A stretch of 25,663 bases of DNA from Flavobacteriales bacterium UBA972 (lineage in GTDB: Bacteria > Bacteroidota > Bacteroidia > Flavobacteriales > Schleiferiaceae): positions 11,177 through 36,839 of the forward strand of contig DBBY01000066.1 in assembly GCA_002292855.1 (NCBI GenBank), in the 5' to 3' direction. Under the pieces are notes generated by a model. The model was given only the letters and a program-made list of their open reading frames with translations. It had not been told where the DNA came from and searched no databases. Positions 1 through 7,191 of the stretch are shown here, piece after piece; the first letter of the stretch is position 1, and each line of letters starts with the position of its first letter. The translations under genes and the position numbers were made by a program.

Positions 1-1761
1 CCCTATTATGCACTTTTTAACCCGCAAACTGGGCAAAAGGAGTCCGAGACCTATCTCGAGCCGCAGTTCTGCACGTCCTATGGTTTTTTGATGGCTCAAA
101 ATCCAGTGGGCGCCTATGCGGCGGTAGGGGATTCCGGTGCCGTGCTTCTTTCGCTCGGGCTCGGCACGGCCTGCACGGGCCTTGGCGCCTACACGGGTCC
201 CTTGGCCCCGAGCCCCGGGCTCTGGCAAAACCCGAATTCTACCCAAATTTTGGTTTGGATTTCAGCCCAGGGAGACAGCATTTACCGCAGCCAGTATGTG
301 GGCAACGGCCAGCTCAACCGACGAATTTCGCCCACAGCCCTTCAGGTGGACGACTGCGGCTCTTCCTATTTTTCGGGCTGGTTTGGCGGCCTCAATGGCG
401 GAACCATAACCGGACTCTACACCAGCCCCGACGCCTTTCAATCCACTACCGACGGACGCGACTTTTATTTTTTGGTTCTGGACCGCAGGGGTAATCCGGC
501 CTATGCCTCCTACTTTGGAGGGGTGGGCCCCGTGGACGAGCACGTAGACGGCGGAACCTCGCGCTTTGACCCCAACGGAGTGATTCACCAGGCCATCTGC
601 GCGGGCTGTGGAGGCAGCGATAATTTGCCAGTCTTCCCTGCCAATGTTCATTCGGCGGTCAATAATTCGAGCAACTGCAACATGGCAGGCGTTCAAATTG
701 CCTTTGAACTGCAGCAGGCCAAGCTGACTTTGGGCCTGAGTGCCGATACCGTCTGCGCTGGCGACAGCCTCTTCCTCACCGGCAGCACCAGCCGCACCGA
801 CGTTTTGACTATAGCATGGGGCGACGGCCAGACCTCTTCTGGTTCGCCCAATCCCCTCCCCGGTCATTTATACAGCCAGCCGGGCACCTACCTCATCACC
901 CTGACCGGAATCGACAGCCTCTGCCTGACCCAGGCCCAGCAAACCCTTACGGTTTATGTGCTTCCCGGTTCTGCCGTGCAGGCCGACGTGGTTTGGACCT
1001 TCGATCCGTGCGACAGCACGCGCAGCATCAACCTTGCTCCGGGCCCTGCGCTCAGCGCGCAGTTCATGCTGCTCTATTCTTCAAACGGTTCGGTAGACAG
1101 CCTTTTCACTCCTTTTCAATGGTCGGGTATGGCGCTTACCCTCAACTACCAAGCCTGGCTGGTGGCCTACGACCTTCAGTGCGGACGCAGCGACAGCCTG
1201 CTGCTCACGGCCGAGTTTCATGCGCCGCTGTCTGCTCCCGTAGGCAGTATTGACGCTCCCTTCTGCATCAATGGCGAGCCGGTCCGTGCCTCTGGGTATG
1301 CCTCGGGGGCCACTTCCTACACCTGGCGCGTTCCAGGCCAGGGGCTAATTAGGGGCTCCGACGTTCAGTGGTCCGCCTCTTTGGTCGGACTCCAAACGGT
1401 CTGGCTCATTGTCGAAGACAGCCTATGCGGCGGCCGGGATTCTCTGCAGCTGACCTATGAGGTTTTTGGTGCGGAATTCGACAGCCTGTCGGTACCCAAC
1501 GTGTACACGCCCAACGGCGACAACATCAACGACGTTTTTTGCCTCAAGCAGGCTGAGGCCTCTGCCTTATCGCAATTGAGCCTGCGGGTGTACAGCCGAT
1601 GGGGGCAAGAAGTTTTTGCCAGCAACGACCCTCAGTTTCTATGGGACGGGCGTTATCAAGGCCGCGATCTCTCCTCGGGGGTCTACCTCTACCACCTCAG
1701 CTGGCAGAGCAAATGCGGCACCCGCGGAGACCAGCAGGGGGCGGTCACGCTGAATCGATAG
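1..1761 (+). CDS. T9SS type B sorted PKD-containing surface/secreted protein, 5' truncated
   Basis: The frame is open from the first base, so the gene begins upstream; 586 residues are visible. The N-terminal half resembles SBBP-like repeat regions of large Bacteroidota exported proteins (a glycine- and aromatic-rich stretch with YFGG, then DGGTSRFDPNG and the cysteine signature CAGCGG at about residues 150-205). A PKD-like domain follows at about 235-315 (WGDGQTSSG...GTYLITL). A second cysteine-containing region precedes the C-terminal sorting domain at about 498-586, which opens with VPNVYTPNGDNINDVF and contains YSRWGQEVF and SSGVYLYHL. This is the gliding-motility-associated C-terminal domain (CHU_C/TIGR04131), which directs export by the type IX secretion system and attachment to, or release from, the surface. 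Ligand or substrate cannot be inferred. The gene converges on fumC with 50 bases between stops. The sorting domain is certain; the N-terminal assignment is moderate. Confidence 0.9.
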   Translation, partial: PYYALFNPQTGQKESETYLEPQFCTSYGFLMAQNPVGAYAAVGDSGAVLLSLGLGTACTGLGAYTGPLAPSPGLWQNPNSTQILVWISAQGDSIYRSQYVGNGQLNRRISPTALQVDDCGSSYFSGWFGGLNGGTITGLYTSPDAFQSTTDGRDFYFLVLDRRGNPAYASYFGGVGPVDEHVDGGTSRFDPNGVIHQAICAGCGGSDNLPVFPANVHSAVNNSSNCNMAGVQIAFELQQAKLTLGLSADTVCAGDSLFLTGSTSRTDVLTIAWGDGQTSSGSPNPLPGHLYSQPGTYLITLTGIDSLCLTQAQQTLTVYVLPGSAVQADVVWTFDPCDSTRSINLAPGPALSAQFMLLYSSNGSVDSLFTPFQWSGMALTLNYQAWLVAYDLQCGRSDSLLLTAEFHAPLSAPVGSIDAPFCINGEPVRASGYASGATSYTWRVPGQGLIRGSDVQWSASLVGLQTVWLIVEDSLCGGRDSLQLTYEVFGAEFDSLSVPNVYTPNGDNINDVFCLKQAEASALSQLSLRVYSRWGQEVFASNDPQFLWDGRYQGRDLSSGVYLYHLSWQSKCGTRGDQQGAVTLNR

Positions 1762-1776
1762 CGAGCCCCTTTGTTC

Positions 1777-1808
1777 AGGGCCAACTAGCCCTAATTCATA
1801 GGGATTTT
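1777..1808. terminator. Possible weak hairpins between convergent genes
   Basis: The 50-base gap between the two convergent stop codons contains AGGGC...GCCCT (1777-1792) and an alternative CCCT...AGGG hairpin (1789-1803) followed by ATTTTTG on the plus strand. The two hairpins share the 1789-1792 arm, so only one can form at a time. The stems are only 4-5 bp, so this is a weak candidate for termination of the plus-strand gene; no U-tract follows on the minus strand. Confidence 0.25.
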
Positions 1809-1811
1809 TGC

Positions 1812-3203
1812 CTAGACCATGTCCTCAGGGCGCACCCAGGCGTCGAACTCCTCAGGGCTAACATAGCCCAGTTTTATTGCGGACTCCCTCAGGGTAATGC
1901 CCTCGGCAAGGGCTGTTTTTGCAATTTTAGCCGCCTTGTCGTAGCCAATATGCGGGTTGAGGGCGGTCACCAGCATCAGTGAATTCTCCAGGTGGCGCTT
2001 GATCACGGGGTAGTTCGGCTCAATACCCACGGCGCACTTGTCGGCAAAGGAGACGGCTGCATCGCCCAAAAGACGGGCACTTTGCAGCACGTTTGCCGCA
2101 ATCAGGGGCTTAAAGACATTGAGCTCGAAGTGGCCCGTCGCTCCTCCAATAGAAACGGCTACGTCGTTGCCGAGTACTTGGGCAGCGACCATGGTCAGTG
2201 CTTCTGGTTGGGTGGGGTTGACCTTGCCAGGCATAATGCTTGAACCCGGCTCGTTGTCGGGAATGATTAGTTCGCCAATACCAGACCTAGGCCCTGACGA
2301 AAGCATGCGCACGTCGTTGCCAATCTTCATGAGCGAAACAGCAACCCTCTTGAAGGAACCGCTGAGTTCAACCATGGCGTCGTGGGCAGCGAGTGCCTCA
2401 AACTTGTTGGGGGCCGTCACAAAAGGCAAGCCACTAAGTGCAGCGATTTTGGCAGCAACCGCCACGTCATAGCCCTTAGGGGCATTAAGGCCGGTGCCCA
2501 CGGCTGTTCCGCCTAAGGCCAGTTCGGCCACCATGACCAGGGCGTTTTCAATGGCCCTAATTCCGTTGTCGATTTGCTGCACGTAGCCACTGAATTCCTG
2601 GCCCAAAGTCAAGGGCGTTGCGTCCATAAAATGCGTGCGCCCCGTCTTGACTACGTTTTGGAATTCCTTGGATTTAGCCGCGAGCACCTCCCTAAGGTGC
2701 TGTAGTCCCGGGAGCGTCGTCTGCGCCGTGAGTCGGTAGGCCGCAATATGCATGGCGGTCGGGAAGGTGTCGTTCGACGATTGAGACTTATTGACATCGT
2801 CATTGGGGTGCAAAACCTTCTGCGCGTCCAGAAGCGAGCCTCCGCTCAGCACGTGGCCACGGTAGGCAATTACCTCATTGACGTTCATGTTGCTTTGGGT
2901 GCCTGAGCCGGTCTGCCAGATCACCAGCGGAAACTCCCCGTCGTGACGTCCCTCGAGGATTTCGTCGCAGACCCGCCCAATAAGCTCGGCCTTCTCTTTG
3001 GGCAGTACGCCGAGGTCGGAGTTGGTCAGAGCAGCAGCCTTTTTAAGCAGGGCAAAGGCCTTAATGATTTCGAGCGGCATGCTGCCCTCAGGACCAATTT
3101 TAAAGTTGCTGCGCGATCGTTCGGTTTGCGCCCCCCAGTAGGCGGAGGCCGGAACGTGGACTTCGCCCATCGTGTCGCGTTCAATGCGGGTATTTGTGCT
3201 CAT
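1812..3203 (-). CDS. fumC: Class II fumarate hydratase (fumarase C)
   Basis: Iron-independent fumarase of the TCA cycle, reversibly hydrating fumarate to L-malate in the cytoplasm as a homotetramer. The 463-residue length is normal for the family. The substrate loop signature GSSIMPGKVNP lies near residue 319 and carries the catalytic serine. The histidine of TGRTHFMDATPL falls at about residue 188, the catalytic position in E. coli FumC. The N-terminal TGSGTQSNMNVNEV motif is also intact. The start is the ATG at 3203: the peptide MSTNTRIERDTMGEV aligns with the usual beginning of FumC, and the next ATG is at codon 12. A TAATTTTG -7 box lies only 4 bases upstream, so the mRNA is probably leaderless. 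The gene stands alone, divergent from a 53-aa membrane protein gene and convergent with the T9SS cargo gene. Confidence 0.97.
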   Translation of the reverse strand: MSTNTRIERDTMGEVHVPASAYWGAQTERSRSNFKIGPEGSMPLEIIKAFALLKKAAALTNSDLGVLPKEKAELIGRVCDEILEGRHDGEFPLVIWQTGSGTQSNMNVNEVIAYRGHVLSGGSLLDAQKVLHPNDDVNKSQSSNDTFPTAMHIAAYRLTAQTTLPGLQHLREVLAAKSKEFQNVVKTGRTHFMDATPLTLGQEFSGYVQQIDNGIRAIENALVMVAELALGGTAVGTGLNAPKGYDVAVAAKIAALSGLPFVTAPNKFEALAAHDAMVELSGSFKRVAVSLMKIGNDVRMLSSGPRSGIGELIIPDNEPGSSIMPGKVNPTQPEALTMVAAQVLGNDVAVSIGGATGHFELNVFKPLIAANVLQSARLLGDAAVSFADKCAVGIEPNYPVIKRHLENSLMLVTALNPHIGYDKAAKIAKTALAEGITLRESAIKLGYVSPEEFDAWVRPEDMV

Positions 3204-3207
3204 GCGG

Positions 3208-3215
3208 CAAAATTA
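3208..3215 (-). promoter_or_regulatory. -7 promoter element of fumC (TAATTTTG)
   Basis: On the minus strand this reads TAATTTTG, a full match to the Bacteroidota -7 consensus TAnnTTTG. Four bases (CCGC) separate it from the fumC ATG, which places the expected start of transcription on or next to the start codon. No clear -33 TTTG was found at the usual distance. Confidence 0.6.
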
Positions 3216-3253
3216 CGCCCTATTGCAGCAGCGAGGAATTGGCTCGAGTCACT

Positions 3254-3261
3254 TATCTTTG
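3254..3261 (+). promoter_or_regulatory. -7 promoter element of the 53-aa membrane protein gene (TATCTTTG)
   Basis: TATCTTTG matches TAnnTTTG exactly and lies 39 bases before the ATG at 3301, giving a leader of about 30-35 bases. The best upstream TTG (3223-3225) is farther than the usual 19-21 bp spacing, so the -33 element is unconvincing. Confidence 0.5.
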
Positions 3262-3300
3262 CCCCGTACCAAAACGACAATCCTCCAAACGCTGCAGCTC

Positions 3301-3462
3301 ATGAAATTTATCGGATTTCTACTCTTTGTCATCATCCTGCTCACGGGGTTCAGCATGCTTATTTTTCTAGCTCTTTTTGTGGGCTATTGGCTCACGCTGC
3401 TTGGTTTGGAACGCGTGATGCCCGACCGCATCTACAAGTGGCTTGAAGGCGCAAAGCGCTAG
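3301..3462 (+). CDS. Small membrane protein, 53 aa, unknown function
   Basis: I do not recognise a named family. The product starts MKFIGFLLFVIILL and has a hydrophobic stretch from about residue 3 to 36 (one long or two short membrane segments). A short amphipathic, basic tail follows, ending WLEGAKR. The frame stays open upstream to 3172, but that extension overlaps fumC on the opposite strand; the ATG at 3301 is preferred because it begins the hydrophobic segment and sits 39 bases after a good -7 box. A strong hairpin terminator follows 24 bases after the stop, so this looks like a genuine monocistronic unit rather than a chance frame. Function unknown. Confidence 0.65.
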   Translation: MKFIGFLLFVIILLTGFSMLIFLALFVGYWLTLLGLERVMPDRIYKWLEGAKR

Positions 3463-3486
3463 TCAATAAGGTTTTAAAAAACGGAA

Positions 3487-3510
3487 GGCGCCCCATGGGG
3501 CGCCTTTTTT
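3487..3510 (+). terminator. Rho-independent terminator
   Basis: A perfect 18-base palindrome, GGCGCCCCATGGGGCGCC (3487-3504), is followed at once by six T on the plus strand. It terminates the small membrane protein gene. The minus strand has a T-rich run only after an interrupting TTCCG, so action on the convergent manC-type gene would be weaker. Confidence 0.85.
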
Positions 3511-3534
3511 GTGGCTTCTTCGTTGTAAAAAGGA

Positions 3535-4620
3535 CTAGACGAAGTCCTCTCCCCGAAGCATTTTGATGTCGTTCACAAACTGCTTGATCTCCTGTTCCTT
3601 GCTCCGCGGGCAGACGAGCAGGCGGTTCTCGCTAACAATGACGATGTAGTCCTCAAGACCGTCGACTACTGCGACCATACTGTCGGGAATCAGGTAGGTA
3701 TTGCCCGTCGCGTCGTAGGAGAGCACGGTATTACCCGACCCGGTATTGCCCTTGGAGTCTGCAGTGCGCTGCTCGTGCACGGCCCCCCAGCTTCCCAGGT
3801 CGGACCATCCAAACTCTGCCGGCATAACCAGTACCTGCTTGGCCTTCTCCAGAATTCCGTAGTCAATGGACTCATTGGGGCACTCCCCATAAATGGACTC
3901 GATAAACTCGGATTCGCTGTCGCTGCCAAAATGCTCCCATCCCGAATTAAACACGGAATACATTTCGGGCATGTGCTTTTCAAAAGCACTGAGGATGGCG
4001 TTGGCGTTCCAAACAAAAATCCCCGCGTTCCACAAAAATTCGCCCGTTGCAATGAACTGCTCGGCCATTTCGAGATTGGGCTTCTCGGTGAAGGTCTTGA
4101 CCGGGTGCACGTCTTCGGCAAATTCCGACCGTTCCGACCGAAACTGAATGTACCCGTAGCCCGTTTCTGGGCGAACTGGGTTCATTCCCAAAGTCATTAG
4201 CACGTTGTGCTTGGCCGTTGTCGCCAAAGCAGAATTCAGGCGGGCGCTAAACTCCGCCTCATTGCTCACAAGGTGGTCTGCAGGGGTAACTACAAAATTG
4301 GCTAAGGGGTCGCGTTTTTTGAGCACGAATCCGGCGTAGGCAACGCAGGGCGCCGTATTGCGGCGAGCGGGTTCCGCCAAAATGCGCTCCCTGCTGAGCT
4401 CGGGCAGCTGCTCCAGGCAGATTTCGGCGTAGTCCGCGTGGGTAACCACATAAATATGGTCTCCAGGCACAACCGTCTTCATGCGGCGAAAGGTTTGCTG
4501 AAGCAGGGTTTCGCCGGAGCCGAGGATATCTAGGAACTGTTTGGGTTTGCGCGAGGTGGACGTGGGCCAAAACCGCGATCCAACTCCGCCAGCCATAATT
4601 ACTGCATAGTTATGTTCCAT
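3535..4620 (-). CDS. manC: Mannose-1-phosphate guanylyltransferase
   Basis: Transfers GMP from GTP to mannose-1-phosphate to make GDP-mannose, the donor for mannose, fucose and rhamnose-type sugars in surface polysaccharides and glycoproteins. The 361-residue protein has the nucleotidyltransferase signature at residues 6-24 (AVIMAGGVGSRFWP then RKPKQF), TPADH in the metal-binding region, FTEKP, FLWNAGIFVWN, ESIDYGILEK and FGWSDLGSWGAV, all in family order. It has the short form without the C-terminal phosphomannose isomerase domain. The frame is open to 4842, but the ATG at 4620 (MEHNYAVIMAGG) fits homologues and lies 19 bases after a TACCTTTG box; the longer version would run across the divergent adk promoter and into adk. 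The symbol manC is by analogy; Bacteroidota copies are often left unnamed. Confidence 0.93.
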   Translation of the reverse strand: MEHNYAVIMAGGVGSRFWPTSTSRKPKQFLDILGSGETLLQQTFRRMKTVVPGDHIYVVTHADYAEICLEQLPELSRERILAEPARRNTAPCVAYAGFVLKKRDPLANFVVTPADHLVSNEAEFSARLNSALATTAKHNVLMTLGMNPVRPETGYGYIQFRSERSEFAEDVHPVKTFTEKPNLEMAEQFIATGEFLWNAGIFVWNANAILSAFEKHMPEMYSVFNSGWEHFGSDSESEFIESIYGECPNESIDYGILEKAKQVLVMPAEFGWSDLGSWGAVHEQRTADSKGNTGSGNTVLSYDATGNTYLIPDSMVAVVDGLEDYIVIVSENRLLVCPRSKEQEIKQFVNDIKMLRGEDFV

Positions 4621-4639
4621 AGCCTTCTGAAATGAGGGG

Positions 4640-4647
4640 CAAAGGTA
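4640..4647 (-). promoter_or_regulatory. -7 promoter element of manC (TACCTTTG)
   Basis: TACCTTTG on the minus strand matches the TAnnTTTG consensus, with 19 bases to the ATG at 4620. It supports the short start for the gene. The same octamer recurs before the zinc-ribbon gene and coaX. Confidence 0.6.
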
Positions 4648-4665
4648 GGGAAGTCTGCGAAGTCG

Positions 4666-4673
4666 TACCTTTA
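4666..4673 (+). promoter_or_regulatory. Candidate -7 element of adk (TACCTTTA)
   Basis: TACCTTTA differs from TAnnTTTG only in the last base and lies 39 bases before the adk ATG at 4713. With the manC box at 4640-4647 it forms a compact divergent promoter region. Confidence 0.4.
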
Positions 4674-4712
4674 GCGGCTCAACCTCTTGAGGTAATTCAA
4701 CGTTCCGTCTGC

Positions 4713-5285
4713 ATGAAAAATATTGTACTCTTTGGGCCTCCAGGGGCAGGTAAGGGAACGCAAAGTGCGTTGCTCGTAGGTGAATTCGGACTCGTGCACC
4801 TGTCGACAGGCGATATTTTTCGCAGAAACATCCATGAAGCAACCGAGTTGGGTCGCTGGGCCAAGTCGTTTATGAGCCAGGGGCAGCTGGTTCCCGACGA
4901 CGTTACCATTGCCATGCTCAAAGACGAATGGTCGAGGTACCCCGACGCGGCCGGATTTATATTTGACGGATTCCCACGCACCAGTGCTCAGGCATTGGCT
5001 CTGGACGAAATCCTTGCCCAGGCCGGGACTTCGGTTTCAGCCATGATTGGCCTCGAGGTTGACGAAGACGAACTCGTCAAGCGCCTTCTCGAGCGCGGAG
5101 CCACTTCTGGCCGTTCTGACGACGCCAACGAAGACGTTATTCGCCAAAGGCTCGCGGTCTACAGCCGCGAAACGGCTCCGGTACAGTCCTACTTTGAAGC
5201 GCAGTCCAAGTACTACGGCCTCAATGGCGTGGGCAGTGTAGAAGAAATTGCGGCCGAACTTCGCGCCCTGATCCAATCCCTATAA
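4713..5285 (+). CDS. adk: Adenylate kinase
   Basis: Interconverts ATP + AMP and 2 ADP in the cytoplasm. The protein has 190 residues. It shows the P-loop GPPGAGKGT at 8-16, the AMP-binding STGDIFR at 31-37, and DGFPRT at 85-90. The LID region (RGATSGRSDDANEDVIRQR) is the short type without zinc cysteines, which explains the length below the 214-217 residues of long-LID enzymes and is usual in Bacteroidota. The frame is open from 4632, but MKNIVLFGPPGAGKGT at 4713 is the family start, and the extra 27 codons would overlap the promoter region. The gene heads a plus-strand operon; obg starts 12 bases after its stop. Confidence 0.97.
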   Translation: MKNIVLFGPPGAGKGTQSALLVGEFGLVHLSTGDIFRRNIHEATELGRWAKSFMSQGQLVPDDVTIAMLKDEWSRYPDAAGFIFDGFPRTSAQALALDEILAQAGTSVSAMIGLEVDEDELVKRLLERGATSGRSDDANEDVIRQRLAVYSRETAPVQSYFEAQSKYYGLNGVGSVEEIAAELRALIQSL

Positions 5286-5297
5286 ACAACTAAGACG

Positions 5298-6311
5298 GTG
5301 GCTGATTCCAATTTTATTGACTACGTCAAGGTCTTTCTGCAGTCAGGGCATGGAGGCGCAGGGAGTCGGCACTTTTTTAGGGCCAAAGGCCTTCCCAAGG
5401 GTGGGCCCGACGGCGGCGACGGGGGTCGAGGCGGACACATCATTCTCGAGGGAAATCCGCAACAATGGACCCTGATTCACCTAAAGTACCGCAAGCACAT
5501 CAAGGCAGACCCTGGCGAAAACGGCGGCCGCAACCTGCGCATCGGCGCCAGCGGAGAAGACGTTGTGCTTCAGGTTCCGCTTGGAACGGTGGTCAAGGAT
5601 TCCGAAACCGGCGAGGTGCTCTGCGAGGTCACGGAGGCGGGGCAGCGCGTGGTTTTTTTAGCTGGCGGACGCGGCGGACGCGGCAATGCCTTCTTTAAAA
5701 ATTCGGTCAACCAGGCTCCTGAGTTTTCACAGCCCGGCGGTCCTGAGCTGGAAGGCTGGTTTTTGCTCGAGCTCAAGGTTTTGGCTGACGTAGGACTGGT
5801 CGGTTTTCCCAATGCGGGCAAGTCAACCCTGCTGGCCACCATAAGCGCGGCGAAACCCGAAATCGCAGACTATCCCTTTACCACCCTGGTTCCCAACCTT
5901 GGTGTGGTGCCGCACCGCAACTACACCTCTTTTGTGATGGCCGATATTCCGGGCCTTATCGAGGGCGCGGCAGAAGGCCGTGGCTTGGGTCACCGTTTTT
6001 TGAAGCACATCGAGCGCAATGCCCTGCTTTTGTTTTTGGTTCCCTGCGACGCCAAAGACGTGGTGGAGGAGTACGAAATTCTCCTCGGGGAGTTGGGGCG
6101 GTTTAATCCGGAGCTCCTTACCAAGCGCCGCGTTTTAGCCATTTCAAAAACCGACATGCTCGACGAAGAGCTGCTTGCACAGCTTCTCGAAGGCGTTCGT
6201 CCACGCCTGCCGAAGGACCTTATTTTGACCACGTTCAGCAGCGTAACCGGCCAGGGTCTTGATCGACTCAAAGACTTGCTATGGGAATCCTTGAATCGCT
6301 CAATCGACTAG
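5298..6311 (+). CDS. obg: Obg family GTPase (ribosome assembly)
   Basis: Essential P-loop GTPase that associates with the 50S subunit in assembly and stress control. The protein has 337 residues. The N-terminal glycine-rich Obg fold (about 1-160) includes KGGPDGGDGGRGGHI and GGRGGRGNAFF. The G domain (about 161-330) carries G1 GFPNAGKST (about 168), G2 in YPFTTLVPNLG, G3 DIPGLIEGA, G4 as SKTD and G5 as FSSVTGQGL. There is no third (OCT) domain, normal for Bacteroidota. The start is GTG at 5298; MADSNFIDYVKV matches the usual N-terminus and no ATG is available nearby. The last 31 bases overlap the PAP2 gene. The adk-obg order is common in Flavobacteriia. Confidence 0.97.
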   Translation: MADSNFIDYVKVFLQSGHGGAGSRHFFRAKGLPKGGPDGGDGGRGGHIILEGNPQQWTLIHLKYRKHIKADPGENGGRNLRIGASGEDVVLQVPLGTVVKDSETGEVLCEVTEAGQRVVFLAGGRGGRGNAFFKNSVNQAPEFSQPGGPELEGWFLLELKVLADVGLVGFPNAGKSTLLATISAAKPEIADYPFTTLVPNLGVVPHRNYTSFVMADIPGLIEGAAEGRGLGHRFLKHIERNALLLFLVPCDAKDVVEEYEILLGELGRFNPELLTKRRVLAISKTDMLDEELLAQLLEGVRPRLPKDLILTTFSSVTGQGLDRLKDLLWESLNRSID

Positions 6312-6832
6312 ACCAAAGGGTCTTTCTTGACTTGGCGGGCCAGGGCGGCCCCATTGCGGACGCTATTTTCACGGCAGCTTCGAGCGCATGGCTTGCCCTC
6401 GCAGTTTGGATGCTTCTTTGGGCTTCACGCCGACCTGACTATACCACCTCGGCGTGGATTTGGCTGCTGGTCACCATGGTGGCTGCCTTTGCGGCTGCAG
6501 ACTGGACTGCAACCCTGCTAAAAAATTCCCTAGGTCGCCCAAGGCCATGCTGGCATCTTGAGGGGCAGTTTAGGGCCCTAGCGCAGTGCAAAGGCAGGTT
6601 TGGCTTTGTTTCGGGGCATTCGGCCACTACCTGGGCTTTACTTGCGGTGTTTTTGGCAAGCCGACCGGCGGTGTGGATTGGCCGGGCAGCACTTCTATGG
6701 GCTTTGATGGTCTCGTTTTCTCGGGTTTATGTAGGAGTGCACTACCCCGGCGACGTGCTGGCTGGAGCCCTAGTGGGTTTGTTGATTGCGCGAGTGATAC
6801 TGCTCCTTCGACCCCTACCTTCGAGGCTATGA
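6281..6832 (+). CDS. PAP2 family membrane phosphatase
   Basis: Integral membrane lipid-phosphate phosphatase of 183 residues. The three PAP2 catalytic motifs are intact: KNSLGRPRP (K-x6-RP, about residue 81), VSGHS with the catalytic histidine (about 110-114) and SRVYVGVHYPGD (SRx5HxxxD, about 147-158). About five hydrophobic segments surround them. Likely substrates are undecaprenyl pyrophosphate (recycling of the cell-wall carrier) or a phospholipid phosphate; sequence alone does not decide, and I assign no symbol. The start ATG at 6281 lies inside the last 31 bases of obg, and its stop overlaps the crcB start as ATGA, so translation of the three genes is probably coupled. Confidence 0.93.
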   Translation: MGILESLNRLDQRVFLDLAGQGGPIADAIFTAASSAWLALAVWMLLWASRRPDYTTSAWIWLLVTMVAAFAAADWTATLLKNSLGRPRPCWHLEGQFRALAQCKGRFGFVSGHSATTWALLAVFLASRPAVWIGRAALLWALMVSFSRVYVGVHYPGDVLAGALVGLLIARVILLLRPLPSRL

Positions 6833-7191
6833 ATGCACTTGCCGTAGCGCTAGGGGGAGCCTTGGGCAGCCTGTTGCGCTGGTCCTTTAGCCTGCTTTTG
6901 CGGCGGATTGATGCGCCGCTGTTCACTGCCTCGGCGGCGACCTTGTTGGCAAATGTCGCTGCGGCGGCAACCCTGGGCTACCTTATGGCCAGACCCAACC
7001 CCGACGCACGACTGCAGCTCGCCTTAGTCACCGGCTTTTGTGGCGGATTCAGCACCATGAGCACCTTCAGTTGGGAAGCCCTAGAATGGGCCAAATCGGG
7101 ATCTTGGTTGGCGGCTCTTGCCTACGTCGCCGCAACGGTGGTTTTGAGCCTTGGCGCCACTGCCACGGCCTATGCGCTAGCGAATAAGTAG
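6829..7191 (+). CDS. crcB: CrcB/Fluc fluoride channel
   Basis: Small dual-topology membrane channel that exports toxic fluoride. The protein has 120 residues, typical for a single-gene homodimeric Fluc. Family marks are GGALGSLLRW at the N-terminus, the TLLANVAAAATLG segment with the conserved asparagine, and GFCGGFSTMSTFSWE containing the phenylalanines and threonine of the pore. Four hydrophobic segments are visible. An upstream in-frame opening to 6586 lies inside the PAP2 gene and is rejected in favour of ATG 6829, which overlaps the PAP2 stop by four bases. No fluoride riboswitch is visible before the operon, so expression seems housekeeping. Its 3' end overlaps the convergent T9SS cargo gene by 15 bases. 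Confidence 0.92.
   Translation: MNALAVALGGALGSLLRWSFSLLLRRIDAPLFTASAATLLANVAAAATLGYLMARPNPDARLQLALVTGFCGGFSTMSTFSWEALEWAKSGSWLAALAYVAATVVLSLGATATAYALANK

Noticed and set aside
262..867. 201-codon open frame on the minus strand
   Set aside because: It lies wholly antisense to the T9SS cargo gene, has no recognisable domain, and such frames are expected in GC-rich coding DNA.
4621..4842. N-terminal extension of the manC frame
   Set aside because: It would cross the divergent promoters and run antisense into adk; the family start and a -7 box support ATG 4620.
6586..6828. Extension of the crcB frame by 81 codons
   Set aside because: It lies inside the PAP2 gene in another frame; Fluc channels are about 120 residues, which matches ATG 6829.
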